Assembly (NCBI RefSeq): GCF_003002815.1 | Contig: NZ_PVTF01000009.1 | Coordinates: 248,001-312,000 of the forward strand | DNA: 64,000 nt | Source of the DNA: Umezawaea tangerina | GTDB taxonomy: Bacteria > Actinomycetota > Actinomycetes > Mycobacteriales > Pseudonocardiaceae | Direction of reading: 5' to 3' | In this document: positions 26,378 to 35,717 of the stretch, one piece after another | How the letters are laid out: the number at the start of each line of letters is the position of its first letter | Position numbering within the stretch: position 1 is the stretch's first letter | Made by a program: the position numbers and the translations under genes | The notes under the pieces: generated by a model | Seen by the model: the letters and a program-made list of their open reading frames with translations, nothing else | Databases searched by the model: none | What the model was told of the DNA's origin: nothing

Positions 26378-28072
26378 TCAGCTCGTGAAGCCGATGTGGA
26401 TGTAGTCGTACGGGTTGTTCGCGAAGCCGACCGCGCCGAAGTTCGCGATGTTCTCGCGGACCGCGACGGCACCGGGGCTCTGGAAGATCGGCAGCTGGTG
26501 GCCCGCCTTCCAGATCTCCTGGTCGATCTGGTTGGCCAGCTCGCCGCGCTTGGTGTCGTCGAGCTCGCTGTTGGCCTGGTCGAACAGCTTGTTGATCTCG
26601 TCGCTGCCGACGCGGCCGTAGTTCTGGTTCACGTTCGCCGGGTCGAGCGCGTAGATCGACTTCGAGGAGCTGATCGGGAACGCGGTGCCCAGCCAGCGGA
26701 ACGACGTGATGTCGAAGTCACCGACGTTGACGTGCGACTTGAAGAAGTCCGCCGACGGGACGGCGACGATGTCGACCTTGACGCCGACCTCCTTGAGCTG
26801 CGTCTGCACCAGCTTGGAGACCTGGTCGCTGGTCGGGTTCGGCGTCGGGATCAGGAAGCGGATCGCGAGGTCCTTGCCGTCCTTCTTGCGGACGTCGCCC
26901 TCGAGCTTCCAGCCCAGGTCGTCGAGGGACTTCTTCGCGGCTTCCTTGTCGAACTTGGCGACCGCGGCGTTGTCCTTGTACTCCTTGGAGCCCAGCAGGT
27001 AGATGTGGTTGCCGAGGACCTTGGGGTCGGGCTGGATCGGACCGAGGATCGCCTTGGCGATCGTGGCGGTGTCGATGCCCTGCATGACGGCCGTGCGCAC
27101 CTTCGCGTCGCTCATGACGGCGGAGGCGGCACCGTTGAACGTCAGGTGGTTGTAGTCCGGCGTGACGGCCTGGCGGATCTTGATGCCGGGGGTCTGCTGC
27201 GCGCGCTTGAACAGGTCGACGTTGGAGCCGATGTCGTACCAGTCGATGGCGCCGTTGGCGAGCGAGTCGGCCAGCGCGGTGCGGTCGATCACACGGAAGG
27301 TGATCTTCTCCAGCTTCGGCTTCTCACCCCACCACGCGGGGTCGCGCACGACGGTGACCAGCTTGCCGGTCAGGTCGATCGTGCCGATCTTGAACGGACC
27401 CGCGGTGACCTTGGGGCCGTCGACCCAGCCCTTGTTGAACTCCTCGGCCGTGGCGTTGAGGGCCTTGGGGTACAGCGGACCGAAGAGGCTCTTCCACTCC
27501 GCGAACTTCTTCTTGAAGGTGACCTTCACCTCCTGGTCGGTCGCGCCCTTCTCGACCTTCTCGATGTCCTCGTAGCCCGTGGTGGACGAGGTCAGGTAGG
27601 CCGCGTCCGCGCCGCTGTTGGCCTTGGCCTGCGCGGCGAAGTCCTCCCAGGAGAAGGCGGCGCCGTCGCTCCACTTGGCCTTCGGGTTGAGCTTGTAGGT
27701 GACGACCTGGGGGTCCTGCGACGTGACCGACGCGTCCTCCAGGTAGTCCTTGTTCAGCTCGATCGTGGCGTCGGCCTTCTGGCTGAAGATGTTCGGCATG
27801 ACCGCGGCGATCATGCGGGCGCCCGAGGCGACGGTGCCGTCGACCTGGTTGTAGTTCCAGTTGTCCGCCAGGGAGTCGACGGGCCACTTGAGCTCGCCGC
27901 CGTCCTTCAGCTTGGACGCCTCGACGGGGTTGATGTCGTCCTTGCCCTGCTCCTGCTGGTCAGCGCCCTTGAGGCCCTGGTCGCTGCCCGACGGACCGCT
28001 ACCGCACGCGGTCAACACCAGTGCCAGCGCGGCCACCGGCGCGGCCACCCTGGCCATTACACGTCGACTCAC
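26378..28072 (-). CDS. ABC transporter substrate-binding lipoprotein (family 5, peptide/nickel type)
   Basis: 564 aa. The signal peptide ends in a lipobox (VAALALVLTACGSG, Cys at about residue 23). Family 5 features include the region VDSLADNWNYNQVDGTVASG, DWYDIGSNVDLFKRAQ and GVKVDIVAVPSADFFKSH. Lys-rich surfaces stand out against the usual Arg preference, as is common for exported actinobacterial binding proteins. It is the last gene of the dpp/opp-like operon, 114 nt after the ATPase gene, and captures oligopeptides or a related cationic ligand outside the membrane. The start at 28072 (MSRRVMARV) has GGGAGGTTC upstream. Confidence 0.9.
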   Translation of the reverse strand: MSRRVMARVAAPVAALALVLTACGSGPSGSDQGLKGADQQEQGKDDINPVEASKLKDGGELKWPVDSLADNWNYNQVDGTVASGARMIAAVMPNIFSQKADATIELNKDYLEDASVTSQDPQVVTYKLNPKAKWSDGAAFSWEDFAAQAKANSGADAAYLTSSTTGYEDIEKVEKGATDQEVKVTFKKKFAEWKSLFGPLYPKALNATAEEFNKGWVDGPKVTAGPFKIGTIDLTGKLVTVVRDPAWWGEKPKLEKITFRVIDRTALADSLANGAIDWYDIGSNVDLFKRAQQTPGIKIRQAVTPDYNHLTFNGAASAVMSDAKVRTAVMQGIDTATIAKAILGPIQPDPKVLGNHIYLLGSKEYKDNAAVAKFDKEAAKKSLDDLGWKLEGDVRKKDGKDLAIRFLIPTPNPTSDQVSKLVQTQLKEVGVKVDIVAVPSADFFKSHVNVGDFDITSFRWLGTAFPISSSKSIYALDPANVNQNYGRVGSDEINKLFDQANSELDDTKRGELANQIDQEIWKAGHQLPIFQSPGAVAVRENIANFGAVGFANNPYDYIHIGFTS

Positions 28073-28186
28073 TGTCGTGAACCTCCCTCATGCCTGGCCG
28101 CGTACGTCGTGGCCCGGTTCGTGCGCCCGGACGCCCCGCGTCCGGAAACCCTCTTTGCCCCGTGGATCACACCGTAGGGGTGCGAC

Positions 28187-30316
28187 TCAGAGGACTTGCC
28201 TGATTTGAGCGAAGTGGCAGGCGGCCTCGTGGTCCTCGCCCTGCTCCTGGCGCGGCGGCTCCACCTCGACGCACGTGCGCTGCTTGTCCTCCGACAGCGT
28301 CGCGTGCAGGAAGCAGCGGGTGCGGAACCGGCAGCCCGACGGCGGGTTGGCCGGGCTGGGCAGGTCGCCCGTCACCAGGATCCGCTCGCGCTGCCGCTCC
28401 TTGACCGGGTCCGGGATCGGGATCGCCGACAGCAGCGCCTGCGTGTAGGGGTGGCGCGGCGCGTCGAAGACCTCGTCGACCTGGCCGATCTCGACGATCT
28501 TGCCCAGGTACATGACCGCGACCCGGTCCGCGATGTGGCGCACCACGGACAGGTCGTGCGCGACGAACAGGTAGCTCAGGCCCAGCTTGGCCTTCAGCTC
28601 CTCCAGCAGGTTGATCACACCCGCCTGGATCGACACGTCCAGCGCGGACACCGGCTCGTCGAGCACGAGCAGCTTGGGGTTGAGCGCCAGCGCCCGCGCG
28701 ATGCCGATGCGCTGCCGCTGGCCGCCGGAGAACTCCGCCGGGTACCGCGACGCGTGCTCGCGGCGCAGCCCGACCAGGTCGAGCAGCTCCGGGACCCGGT
28801 TGGCGATGTGCTCCTTGTCCAGGTCGTGCACCTGCATCGGCTCGGCGATCACGTCGAAGATCGGCAGCCGGGGGTCGAGCGCGGCCATCGGGTCCTGGAA
28901 CACGACCTGGAGGTCGCGGCGGATCGCCTTGCGGGACTTGGCGTTCAGGTCCGCGGCGTCCTGGCCGAGCACGGACAGCGTGCCGCCCATGGGCTTCTGG
29001 AGGTTGAGGATCTCCATCAGCGTGGTCGTCTTGCCGCAGCCGGACTCGCCGACGACGCCCAGGGTCTCGCCCTCGCGGATGTCGAAGGAGATGCCGTCGA
29101 CGGCGTGCACGGTGCCCACCCGGCGCTTGAGCACGACGCCCTTGGTGACCGGGTAGTGCTTCACCAGGCCGGAGAGCTGGAGCACGATCTTGCGCTCCTC
29201 GCGGGGCACCTTCGCGATCGGCGCCTCCTCGACGACCTCGGCGCCGAAGATCTCCACGGCCGCCTCGGCGCCCTCGGTGTCGCTGGCCGCCAGCTCGTCG
29301 GTGCGGATGCAGGCCGCGCGGTGCTCGGCCGAGCCGTCCACGTCCACCAGCTCGGGCTCGGCCGTGCGGCAGGCGTCGACCTCCATCGGGCAGCGCGGGG
29401 CGAACGGGCAGCCCGGCGGCAGCTCGGTCAGCGACGGCGGCTGGCCCACGATCGGCACCAGCGGCTGCTTCTCGCCGACGTCCAGGCGCGGGATGGAACC
29501 CAGCAGGCCCAGCGTGTACGGCATCCGGGGGCGGGCGTAGATCTCGTCGACCTGCCCGGTCTCCACGGCCTTGCCCGCGTACATCACCATCAGCCGGTCG
29601 GCGAAGCCCGCGACCACGCCGAGGTCGTGGGTGATGATCACGATGCCCGCGCCGGTGACCTCCTGCGCGGTCTTGAGCACCTCCAGCACCTGCGCCTGCA
29701 CCGTCACGTCGAGCGCGGTGGTCGGCTCGTCGGCGATGATCAGGTCGGGGTCGTTGGCGATGGCCATCGCGATGACCGCGCGCTGCCGCATGCCGCCGGA
29801 GAACTCGTGCGGGAACGCCTTGGCGCGCTCGACGGCGTTCGGGATGCCGACCAGGTCCAGCAGCTCGACCGCGCGCTTGGCGGCGGCCTGCTTGGAGATC
29901 TTCGCGCCGCGGTGCACCAGCAGCGCCTCGGCGATCTGGTCGCCCACGGTGTAGACCGGGGTGAGCGCCGACAGCGGGTCCTGGAACACCATCGAGACGC
30001 GCTTGCCGCGGATCTTCGAGAGCTCGCCGTCGTTGAGGCCGATCAGCTCGCGGCCCTGGAACTTGATGGAGCCGGTGATCCGCGCCTGCGGGGGCAGCAG
30101 GCCCATGACCGCGAGCGAGGACACCGACTTGCCGGAGCCGGACTCGCCGACGATGCCGAGCACCTCGCCGGGCGCGACCTGGTAGCTCAGGCCGCGCACC
30201 GCGCGCACCCGGCCGGACTCGCTGGGGAAGGACACCGCGAGGTCGTGGACCTCCAGCACCGGCCCGGTCGGGGCCGGGCGGTCGGCGGAGTCGAAGAGGA
30301 GTTCCGCGCTGGACAT
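28187..30316 (-). CDS. Peptide ABC transporter, fused double ATPase (DppD-DppF type)
   Basis: 709 aa containing two complete ABC ATPase domains. The first (about 20-280) has Walker A GESGSGKS, signature FSGGMRQR and Walker B DLIIADEP. The second (about 360-620) has Walker A GESGCGKT, signature FSGGQRQR and Walker B LLVLDEP. Each half ends with the oligopeptide-type C-terminal extension whose cysteines bind an iron-sulfur cluster in homologues ([27 protein letters not shown]). In many bacteria the halves are separate genes. The ATG overlaps the permease stop by one base (TGATG). Confidence 0.93.
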   Translation of the reverse strand: MSSAELLFDSADRPAPTGPVLEVHDLAVSFPSESGRVRAVRGLSYQVAPGEVLGIVGESGSGKSVSSLAVMGLLPPQARITGSIKFQGRELIGLNDGELSKIRGKRVSMVFQDPLSALTPVYTVGDQIAEALLVHRGAKISKQAAAKRAVELLDLVGIPNAVERAKAFPHEFSGGMRQRAVIAMAIANDPDLIIADEPTTALDVTVQAQVLEVLKTAQEVTGAGIVIITHDLGVVAGFADRLMVMYAGKAVETGQVDEIYARPRMPYTLGLLGSIPRLDVGEKQPLVPIVGQPPSLTELPPGCPFAPRCPMEVDACRTAEPELVDVDGSAEHRAACIRTDELAASDTEGAEAAVEIFGAEVVEEAPIAKVPREERKIVLQLSGLVKHYPVTKGVVLKRRVGTVHAVDGISFDIREGETLGVVGESGCGKTTTLMEILNLQKPMGGTLSVLGQDAADLNAKSRKAIRRDLQVVFQDPMAALDPRLPIFDVIAEPMQVHDLDKEHIANRVPELLDLVGLRREHASRYPAEFSGGQRQRIGIARALALNPKLLVLDEPVSALDVSIQAGVINLLEELKAKLGLSYLFVAHDLSVVRHIADRVAVMYLGKIVEIGQVDEVFDAPRHPYTQALLSAIPIPDPVKERQRERILVTGDLPSPANPPSGCRFRTRCFLHATLSEDKQRTCVEVEPPRQEQGEDHEAACHFAQIRQVL

Positions 30317-31365
30317 CAGGCTTTTCCTCCGCCGGACGTGGTGGTGCTGGACGTGGTGGTGTCGGGTCCCTGCGTGGACGCGGGCGCGTCGTCGTCCCGG
30401 TCCCGGTCGGCCTTCTTCTCGCGCTTGCGGCCGCGGGAGGACGTCGGGTCGAGCGCGTCGCGCAGTCCGTCGCCGACGAAGTTCACGGCGAGCACGAACA
30501 CGACCAGGAAGCCCGCCGGGATGAGGAACAGCCAGGCGTAGGTGAGCGCCGAGTCGCTGCCGGACGCGATGAGCGTGCCGAGCGAGACGTCCGGTGGCTG
30601 CACGCCGAAGCCGAAGTAGCTCAGGCCCGTCTCGGCGAGCACCGCGGAGCCGACGTTGATGGTCGCGTCGATGATCAGCAGCGACGCCATGTTCGGCACG
30701 ATGTGCTTGGCGATGATCCGCCCCGGCGACTGCCCCATGTACTTGGCGGCCTTGACGAACTCGCGCTCCTTGAGCGTGAGCGTCATGCCGCGCACGATGC
30801 GGGCGGTGATCATCCACTGGAACGCCGCGAGCAGCACCACGAACAGCAGCCAGGACTTGCCGCGGAACGCGGGGCTGAGGATCGCGATGATCAGGAACGA
30901 CGGCAGCACCAGCAGCAGGTCGACCATCCACATGAGGCCGCGGTCGACCCAGCCGAGGAAGTAGCCGGCGACCGCGCCGACCAGCGCCGCGAACCCGGTC
31001 GAGATGACCGCCACCAGCAGACCGATGAGCAGCGACTTCTGCAGCCCGCGCATGGTCTGCGCGAACATGTCCGTGCCGATCTTGTCGGTGCCGAAGATGT
31101 GCGCCGGGTAGGGCGCCTGGAGGAACGCGGTGTAGTCCTGCTCGTCGTAGCTCCACTTGGACAGCAGCGGGCCGACGAACGCCAGCAGGTACATCAGCAC
31201 GATGACGACCAGGCCGAACAGCGCCAGCCTGTTGCGCAGGAACCGGGTCAGGACGAGCCTGCCCCTGGTCGTGGACTTGCCGGGCTCCGGCGCGGCGTCG
31301 ACGGGGCTGCCCGAGGCGGCACCCGAGGTACCCGCGGAGTCGCCCTCGTTGAGGATTACGGTCAC
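30316..31365 (-). CDS. Peptide ABC transporter permease (DppC-like)
   Basis: 349 aa with a cytosolic N-terminus, one helix, then a periplasmic-type segment and five helices of the BPD transport domain. The coupling-helix (EAA-type) loop is [20 protein letters not shown], followed by [11 protein letters not shown]. The block [20 protein letters not shown] precedes it. A Ser/Thr/Asp-rich tail of about 45 residues ([18 protein letters not shown]) is unusual for DppC and may be low-complexity drift. It is 13 nt downstream of the DppB-like gene. Confidence 0.92.
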   Translation of the reverse strand: MTVILNEGDSAGTSGAASGSPVDAAPEPGKSTTRGRLVLTRFLRNRLALFGLVVIVLMYLLAFVGPLLSKWSYDEQDYTAFLQAPYPAHIFGTDKIGTDMFAQTMRGLQKSLLIGLLVAVISTGFAALVGAVAGYFLGWVDRGLMWMVDLLLVLPSFLIIAILSPAFRGKSWLLFVVLLAAFQWMITARIVRGMTLTLKEREFVKAAKYMGQSPGRIIAKHIVPNMASLLIIDATINVGSAVLAETGLSYFGFGVQPPDVSLGTLIASGSDSALTYAWLFLIPAGFLVVFVLAVNFVGDGLRDALDPTSSRGRKREKKADRDRDDDAPASTQGPDTTTSSTTTSGGGKA

Positions 31366-31378
31366 GTCGTCACCCTGC

Positions 31379-32353
31379 CTAGATGCGGATTCGGGGGTCG
31401 AGAGCCGCGTAGAGCACGTCGGCCAGCCATCCGGAGAAGAGCACGCAGACCGCGACGAACAGCGTCACCGTGGCCGTCACGTTGGTGTCCTGCGTGGAGA
31501 TGCCGGTGATCAGCCAGTCGCCCATGCCGAACCAGCTGAACAGCCGCTCGGTGAACGTGCCGCCCACCACCAGCAGGCCGAAGCCGAACGCGAACAGCGT
31601 GGCCATCGGGATCAGCGCGGTGCGCAGGCCGTGCTTGAACAGCGCCTTGCGCCGGGTGAGGCCCTTGGCCTGCGCGGTCCTCAGGAAGTCGCTGCCCAGC
31701 ACGTCGAGCATCGACGAGCGCTGGTAGCGGCTGTAGTACGCGATCTGCCCGAGCGCGATCGTCAGGGTCGGCACGATGAGGTGCTGCACCCGGTCCAGCA
31801 GCGACGCGATCCAGCTGCCCTCGAAGCCCGGTGTCGTCTCGCCGGTGAACAGCAGGACGTTGTCGCCGATCGAGTTGTTCAGGTTCTGGGCGCCGAGCTT
31901 GAGCACGGTGCCGAGCACGAACACCGGGGTCGACAGCACCACGAACGAGAACAGTGTGGCGAAGTAGTCGCTGAACTTGTACTGGCGGATCGCGCTCACC
32001 ACGCCGAGCAGCACGCCGAAGAGGATGCCGATCGTGATGCCGAGCAGGAACAGCCGCAGGCTCACGCCCACCCGCCTGCCGAGCTCGTCGGTGATCGGCC
32101 GGTCGGCGATCGTCCGGCCGAAGTCGCCTTGGACGACGCCACCCATCCAGGTGAAGAATCGCTGCGGAATCGGCTGGTCGAGGTGCAGGTCGTGGCGCTT
32201 GGCATCGATCGTGGCGGCGGGCGGCGGAGGATTGCGCTGCTGCAGCACGCCAATGGGGTCGAATGTGATGGAGGCCAGGCTGAAGGCTAGGAACGTCGCG
32301 ACGAACGCCAGCACTACGTAGTTGACCAACCGCCGCAACAGGAATCCGGTCAC
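31379..32353 (-). CDS. Peptide ABC transporter permease (DppB-like), first gene of the operon
   Basis: 324 aa, six membrane helices. The first helix (LVNYVVLAFVATFLAFSLAS) is followed by a periplasmic loop, KRHDLHLDQPIPQRFFTWMG, typical of DppB (L-D-x-P-x-x-x-R-F). The coupling loop is LGSDFLRTAQAKGLTRRKAL with FKHGLRTALIPM. It pairs with DppC as the membrane channel. The operon promoter should lie in 32354-32500, where I see no strong consensus. Confidence 0.92.
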   Translation of the reverse strand: MTGFLLRRLVNYVVLAFVATFLAFSLASITFDPIGVLQQRNPPPPAATIDAKRHDLHLDQPIPQRFFTWMGGVVQGDFGRTIADRPITDELGRRVGVSLRLFLLGITIGILFGVLLGVVSAIRQYKFSDYFATLFSFVVLSTPVFVLGTVLKLGAQNLNNSIGDNVLLFTGETTPGFEGSWIASLLDRVQHLIVPTLTIALGQIAYYSRYQRSSMLDVLGSDFLRTAQAKGLTRRKALFKHGLRTALIPMATLFAFGFGLLVVGGTFTERLFSWFGMGDWLITGISTQDTNVTATVTLFVAVCVLFSGWLADVLYAALDPRIRI

Positions 32354-32833
32354 CTGTGCTCAGTCCTTCCGCGGGTGCAGTGCGACGTTGACGACGGACA
32401 TCGGCGCCAGCCGAAGTGCCCGCTTCTGGCGATGAGATTAAACACGCCCACCTCCGATGATGGGACCGCCCCACGTGTCACCCCGTCAGGATCGCCTGAC
32501 CTGCGTGTTAGCCGCGTGAAACGGGTCGTGCCGGCGAGCAGCATGGCCGATCGGGTACCGGTTTGACCACCGACTCGCGGTGATCTTCCGCCTTGCAACC
32601 GGCTCCACTCCCAATTGGGACGAGTTCGTGACCATCGCCTACACGGGGGAAACACGCGCGTTACCCCGGAGCACTTCGGACAACCCGCGCTTCGGGCAGT
32701 CTTTTTGACCGTTCACACTTCCGCTAACGAGTACCCCGGTCGAGTGAACCCGTTCTTGTGAACGTCGAAAAGTATGGGCGACGCCATTTGTTGAAGTAGG
32801 GGTTGACACGTCAAGCGACCAGCGGAAACGGTC
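32354..32833. promoter_or_regulatory. 480-nt non-coding region upstream of the peptide operon
   Basis: No ORF with coding character is present. Local composition is less GC-rich than the genes. It holds the peptide-operon promoter region on its left side. Stretches such as TTGACA (32803) and TTTTTGACC (32701-32709) on the plus strand have no plus-strand gene behind them. Nothing else is supported. Confidence 0.4.
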
Positions 32834-32864
32834 AAGGGGGTGCCCATCTTCCGGACACCCCCTT
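32834..32864 (-). terminator. Stem-loop after ilvD
   Basis: A 9-bp GC-rich stem (32834-32842 with 32856-32864) with a 13-nt loop, 18 nt past the ilvD stop on the minus strand. Confidence 0.65.
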
Positions 32865-32882
32865 CCACACCGCAGGAAATGC

Positions 32883-34580
32883 CTACCCGCAGACCGCCCC
32901 GCCCGACGCCGAGCCGACCAGCTTCGCGTACTTGGCCAGCACGCCGCGCCGGTAGCGCGCGGGCAGCGGTTCCCAGCCCTCGCGGCGGGCGGCCAGTTCG
33001 GTGGGGTCCACGTCGAGGTCGAGGGTGCCGGTGGCGACGTCGAGCGTGATGCGGTCGCCGTCGCGGACGAACGCGATCGGGCCGCCGTCGACGGCCTCCG
33101 GGGCGACGTGGCCGACGCAGAGGCCGGTGGTGCCGCCGGAGAAGCGGCCGTCGGTGAGCAGCAGGACGTCCTTGCCGAGGCCCGCGCCCTTGATGGCCGC
33201 CGTGATGGCCAGCATCTCGCGCATGCCGGGGCCGCCCTTGGGGCCCTCGTAGCGGATGACCACGACGTCCCCGGCGGTGATCGTGCCGTCCTCCAGGGCG
33301 TCCATGGCCGCGCGCTCGCGGTCGAACACGCGCGCGGTGCCGGTGAACACGTCCGAGTCGAACCCGGCGGACTTGACGACGGCCCCGTCGGGCGAGAGGG
33401 AGCCGCGCAGGATGGTGATGCCGCCGGTCCGGTGGATCGGCTTGTCCATGGCGCGCAGCACGGTGCCGTCGGGGTCGGGGGGCGCGATGTCGGCGAGGTT
33501 CTCGGCCACCGTGCGACCGGTGACGGTGAGGCAGTCGCCGTGCAGCAGGCCCGCGTCCAGCAGCGCCTTCATCACCACCGGCACGCCGCCGATGCGGTCC
33601 ACGTCGGTCATCACGTGCCGCCCGAACGGCTTCACGTCCGCCAGGTGCGGGACCCGCGCGCCGATCCGGGTGAAGTCGTCCAGGCTCAGCTCGACCTCGG
33701 CCTCGTGGGCGATCGCCAGCAGGTGCAGCACCGCGTTGGTCGACCCGCCGAACGCCATCACGACCGCGATCGCGTTCTCGAACGCCTCGCGGGTCATGAT
33801 CGCCCGCGCGGTGATCCCCCGGCGCAGCATCCCCACGACGGCCTCGCCCGAGCGTCGGGCGAACCCGTCGCGCCGCAGGTCGGGCGCGGGCGGCGCGGCG
33901 CTGCCGGGCAGCGACATGCCGAGCGCCTCGGCGGCGCTGGCCATCGTGTTCGCCGTGTACATGCCGCCGCAGGCGCCCTCGCCGGGGCAGATCGCGCGTT
34001 CGATCAGGTCCACGTCGGCGCGGCTCATCAGGCCGCGCGAGCAGGCGCCGACGGCCTCGAACGCGTCGATGATCGTGACCTCGCGCTCGCTGCCGTCCGA
34101 GAGCTTGACGCTGCCGGGCAGGGTCGAGCCCGCGTAGAGGAACACGCTGGCCAGGTCGAGCCGCGCGGCCGCCATGAGCATGCCGGGCAGCGACTTGTCG
34201 CAGCCCGCGAGCAGCACCGAGCCGTCCAGCCGCTCGGCCTGCATCACGGTCTCCACGCTGTCCGCGATCACCTCGCGCGACACCAGCGAGAAGTGCATGC
34301 CCTCGTGGCCCATCGAGATGCCGTCGGACACCGAGATCGTGCCGAACTCCAGCGGGTAGCCGCCCGCCGCGTGCACGCCCTCCTTGCTGGCCTTGGCCAG
34401 CCGGTCCAGCGACAGGTTGCACGGGGTGATCTCGTTCCACGACGAGGCGACCCCGATCTGGGGCTTCACCCAGTCCTCGTCGCCCATGCCGACGGCCCGG
34501 AGCATCCCGCGCGCGGCGGTGCGCTCCAGACCGTCGGTGACGTCGCGGCTGCGCGGCTTGATGTCGGGGGTCTCGTTCAT
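32883..34580 (-). CDS. ilvD: Dihydroxy-acid dehydratase
   Basis: 565 aa, the usual length. IlvD dehydrates 2,3-dihydroxy-3-methylbutanoate (or -pentanoate) to the 2-oxo acid in valine, leucine and isoleucine synthesis. The three cluster-binding cysteines are visible: Cys54 in [10 protein letters not shown], Cys127 in [11 protein letters not shown] and Cys204 in [14 protein letters not shown]. Later conserved blocks are [19 protein letters not shown] and [19 protein letters not shown]. It is monocistronic here, with a terminator behind it. A regulator of the GlxA family is divergent 180 nt upstream, with no known connection to branched-chain amino acids. Confidence 0.97.
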   Translation of the reverse strand: MNETPDIKPRSRDVTDGLERTAARGMLRAVGMGDEDWVKPQIGVASSWNEITPCNLSLDRLAKASKEGVHAAGGYPLEFGTISVSDGISMGHEGMHFSLVSREVIADSVETVMQAERLDGSVLLAGCDKSLPGMLMAAARLDLASVFLYAGSTLPGSVKLSDGSEREVTIIDAFEAVGACSRGLMSRADVDLIERAICPGEGACGGMYTANTMASAAEALGMSLPGSAAPPAPDLRRDGFARRSGEAVVGMLRRGITARAIMTREAFENAIAVVMAFGGSTNAVLHLLAIAHEAEVELSLDDFTRIGARVPHLADVKPFGRHVMTDVDRIGGVPVVMKALLDAGLLHGDCLTVTGRTVAENLADIAPPDPDGTVLRAMDKPIHRTGGITILRGSLSPDGAVVKSAGFDSDVFTGTARVFDRERAAMDALEDGTITAGDVVVIRYEGPKGGPGMREMLAITAAIKGAGLGKDVLLLTDGRFSGGTTGLCVGHVAPEAVDGGPIAFVRDGDRITLDVATGTLDLDVDPTELAARREGWEPLPARYRRGVLAKYAKLVGSASGGAVCG

Positions 34581-34760
34581 GGACGGAACCTAACCCTCCC
34601 CCACCGCCATGACACGCGGGCGCGCCCCGAACACCTTCCCGACTCGTTCGCCAGTGGCGTGAACGCCACGTTCCAACGAGTTCTCGCCAACGGCGGCCAG
34701 GAACTATAAGCCCAGGTGCAAACGTTTGGCGGGATCACGGGGTTGTTCTACGTTGTCGCC

Positions 34761-35699
34761 ATGCACACCGTGGCGGTACTCGCGCTGGAGCAGGTGGTCC
34801 CGTTCGACCTCGGCACCCCGCTGGAGGTGTTCGGGCGAGCCCGGCTGCCCGACGGGCGCCCCGCCTACCGGGTCCGGGTGTGCGCCGCGGAGCCCGTGGT
34901 GGACGCGGGCCTGTTCACCATCACGGCGCGGTGCGGCCTGGACGGGCTCGCCGACGCGGACACGATCATCGTGCCGGGCACGGCGACGGTGACCCGGCCG
35001 GTCCCGGAGCCGGTGCTGGACGCGCTGAGGGCCGCGGCGGCCGCCGGGACCCGGATCGCGTCCATCTGCTCCGGCACGTTCACGCTGGCGGCCGCGGGCC
35101 TGCTCGACGGGATGCGCGCGACCACGCACTGGGCCGCGGCCGCGATGCTGGCCCAGCTGCACCCGGAGGTCGACGTCGACCCGGACGTGCTCTACGTCGA
35201 CAACGGGTCGATCCTCACGTCCGCCGGTGCCGCGGCGGGGTTGGACCTGTGCCTGCACCTGATCCGGCGCGACCACGGGTCGGCGGTCGCCGCGGACGCC
35301 GCGCGGCTGTCGGTGATGCCGCTGGAGCGCGAGGGCGGGCAGGCGCAGTTCATCGTGAACGAGCCGCCGCCCACCCCGCAGGGCTCCGTGCTGGAACCGG
35401 TGCTGCGGTGGATGCAGGACAACGTCGAGCGCGACCTCACGCTCGACGACATCGCCCGGCACAGCGGCATGAGCACCCGCACGCTGCTGCGCCGGTTCCG
35501 CGAGCAGACCGGCTCGACGCCGTTGCAGTGGCTGCACCGGGCGCGGGTGCGCCAGGCTCAGTTCCTGCTGGAGACGACCGGGCACACCGTGGACCGGATC
35601 GCCCTGCAGGTCGGCTTCGGCTCCCCCACGTCGTTCCGGGACAGGTTCAAGCGCGTGACGGGGGTGAGCCCGCAGGCCTACCGGCACGCGTTCCAGTGA
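34761..35699 (+). CDS. GlxA-type AraC-family regulator (DJ-1/PfpI domain + HTH)
   Basis: 312 aa. The N-terminal DJ-1/PfpI-like domain (MHTVAVLALEQVVPFDLGTP) carries ASICSGTFTLAAAGLLDG, where the cysteine of the family is retained, then RATTHWAAAAMLAQLHPEVD. The C-terminal AraC domain has two helix-turn-helix motifs: DLTLDDIARHSGMSTRTLLR and TVDRIALQVGFGSPTSFRDR. Such proteins sense small metabolites and regulate catabolic operons; the ligand is unknown. The ATG lacks a ribosome-binding site, and TACGTT lies only 7-12 bases upstream, so a leaderless transcript is likely. Confidence 0.9.
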   Translation: MHTVAVLALEQVVPFDLGTPLEVFGRARLPDGRPAYRVRVCAAEPVVDAGLFTITARCGLDGLADADTIIVPGTATVTRPVPEPVLDALRAAAAAGTRIASICSGTFTLAAAGLLDGMRATTHWAAAAMLAQLHPEVDVDPDVLYVDNGSILTSAGAAAGLDLCLHLIRRDHGSAVAADAARLSVMPLEREGGQAQFIVNEPPPTPQGSVLEPVLRWMQDNVERDLTLDDIARHSGMSTRTLLRRFREQTGSTPLQWLHRARVRQAQFLLETTGHTVDRIALQVGFGSPTSFRDRFKRVTGVSPQAYRHAFQ

Positions 35700-35717
35700 C
35701 CGTCCGAAGTGGACTGA

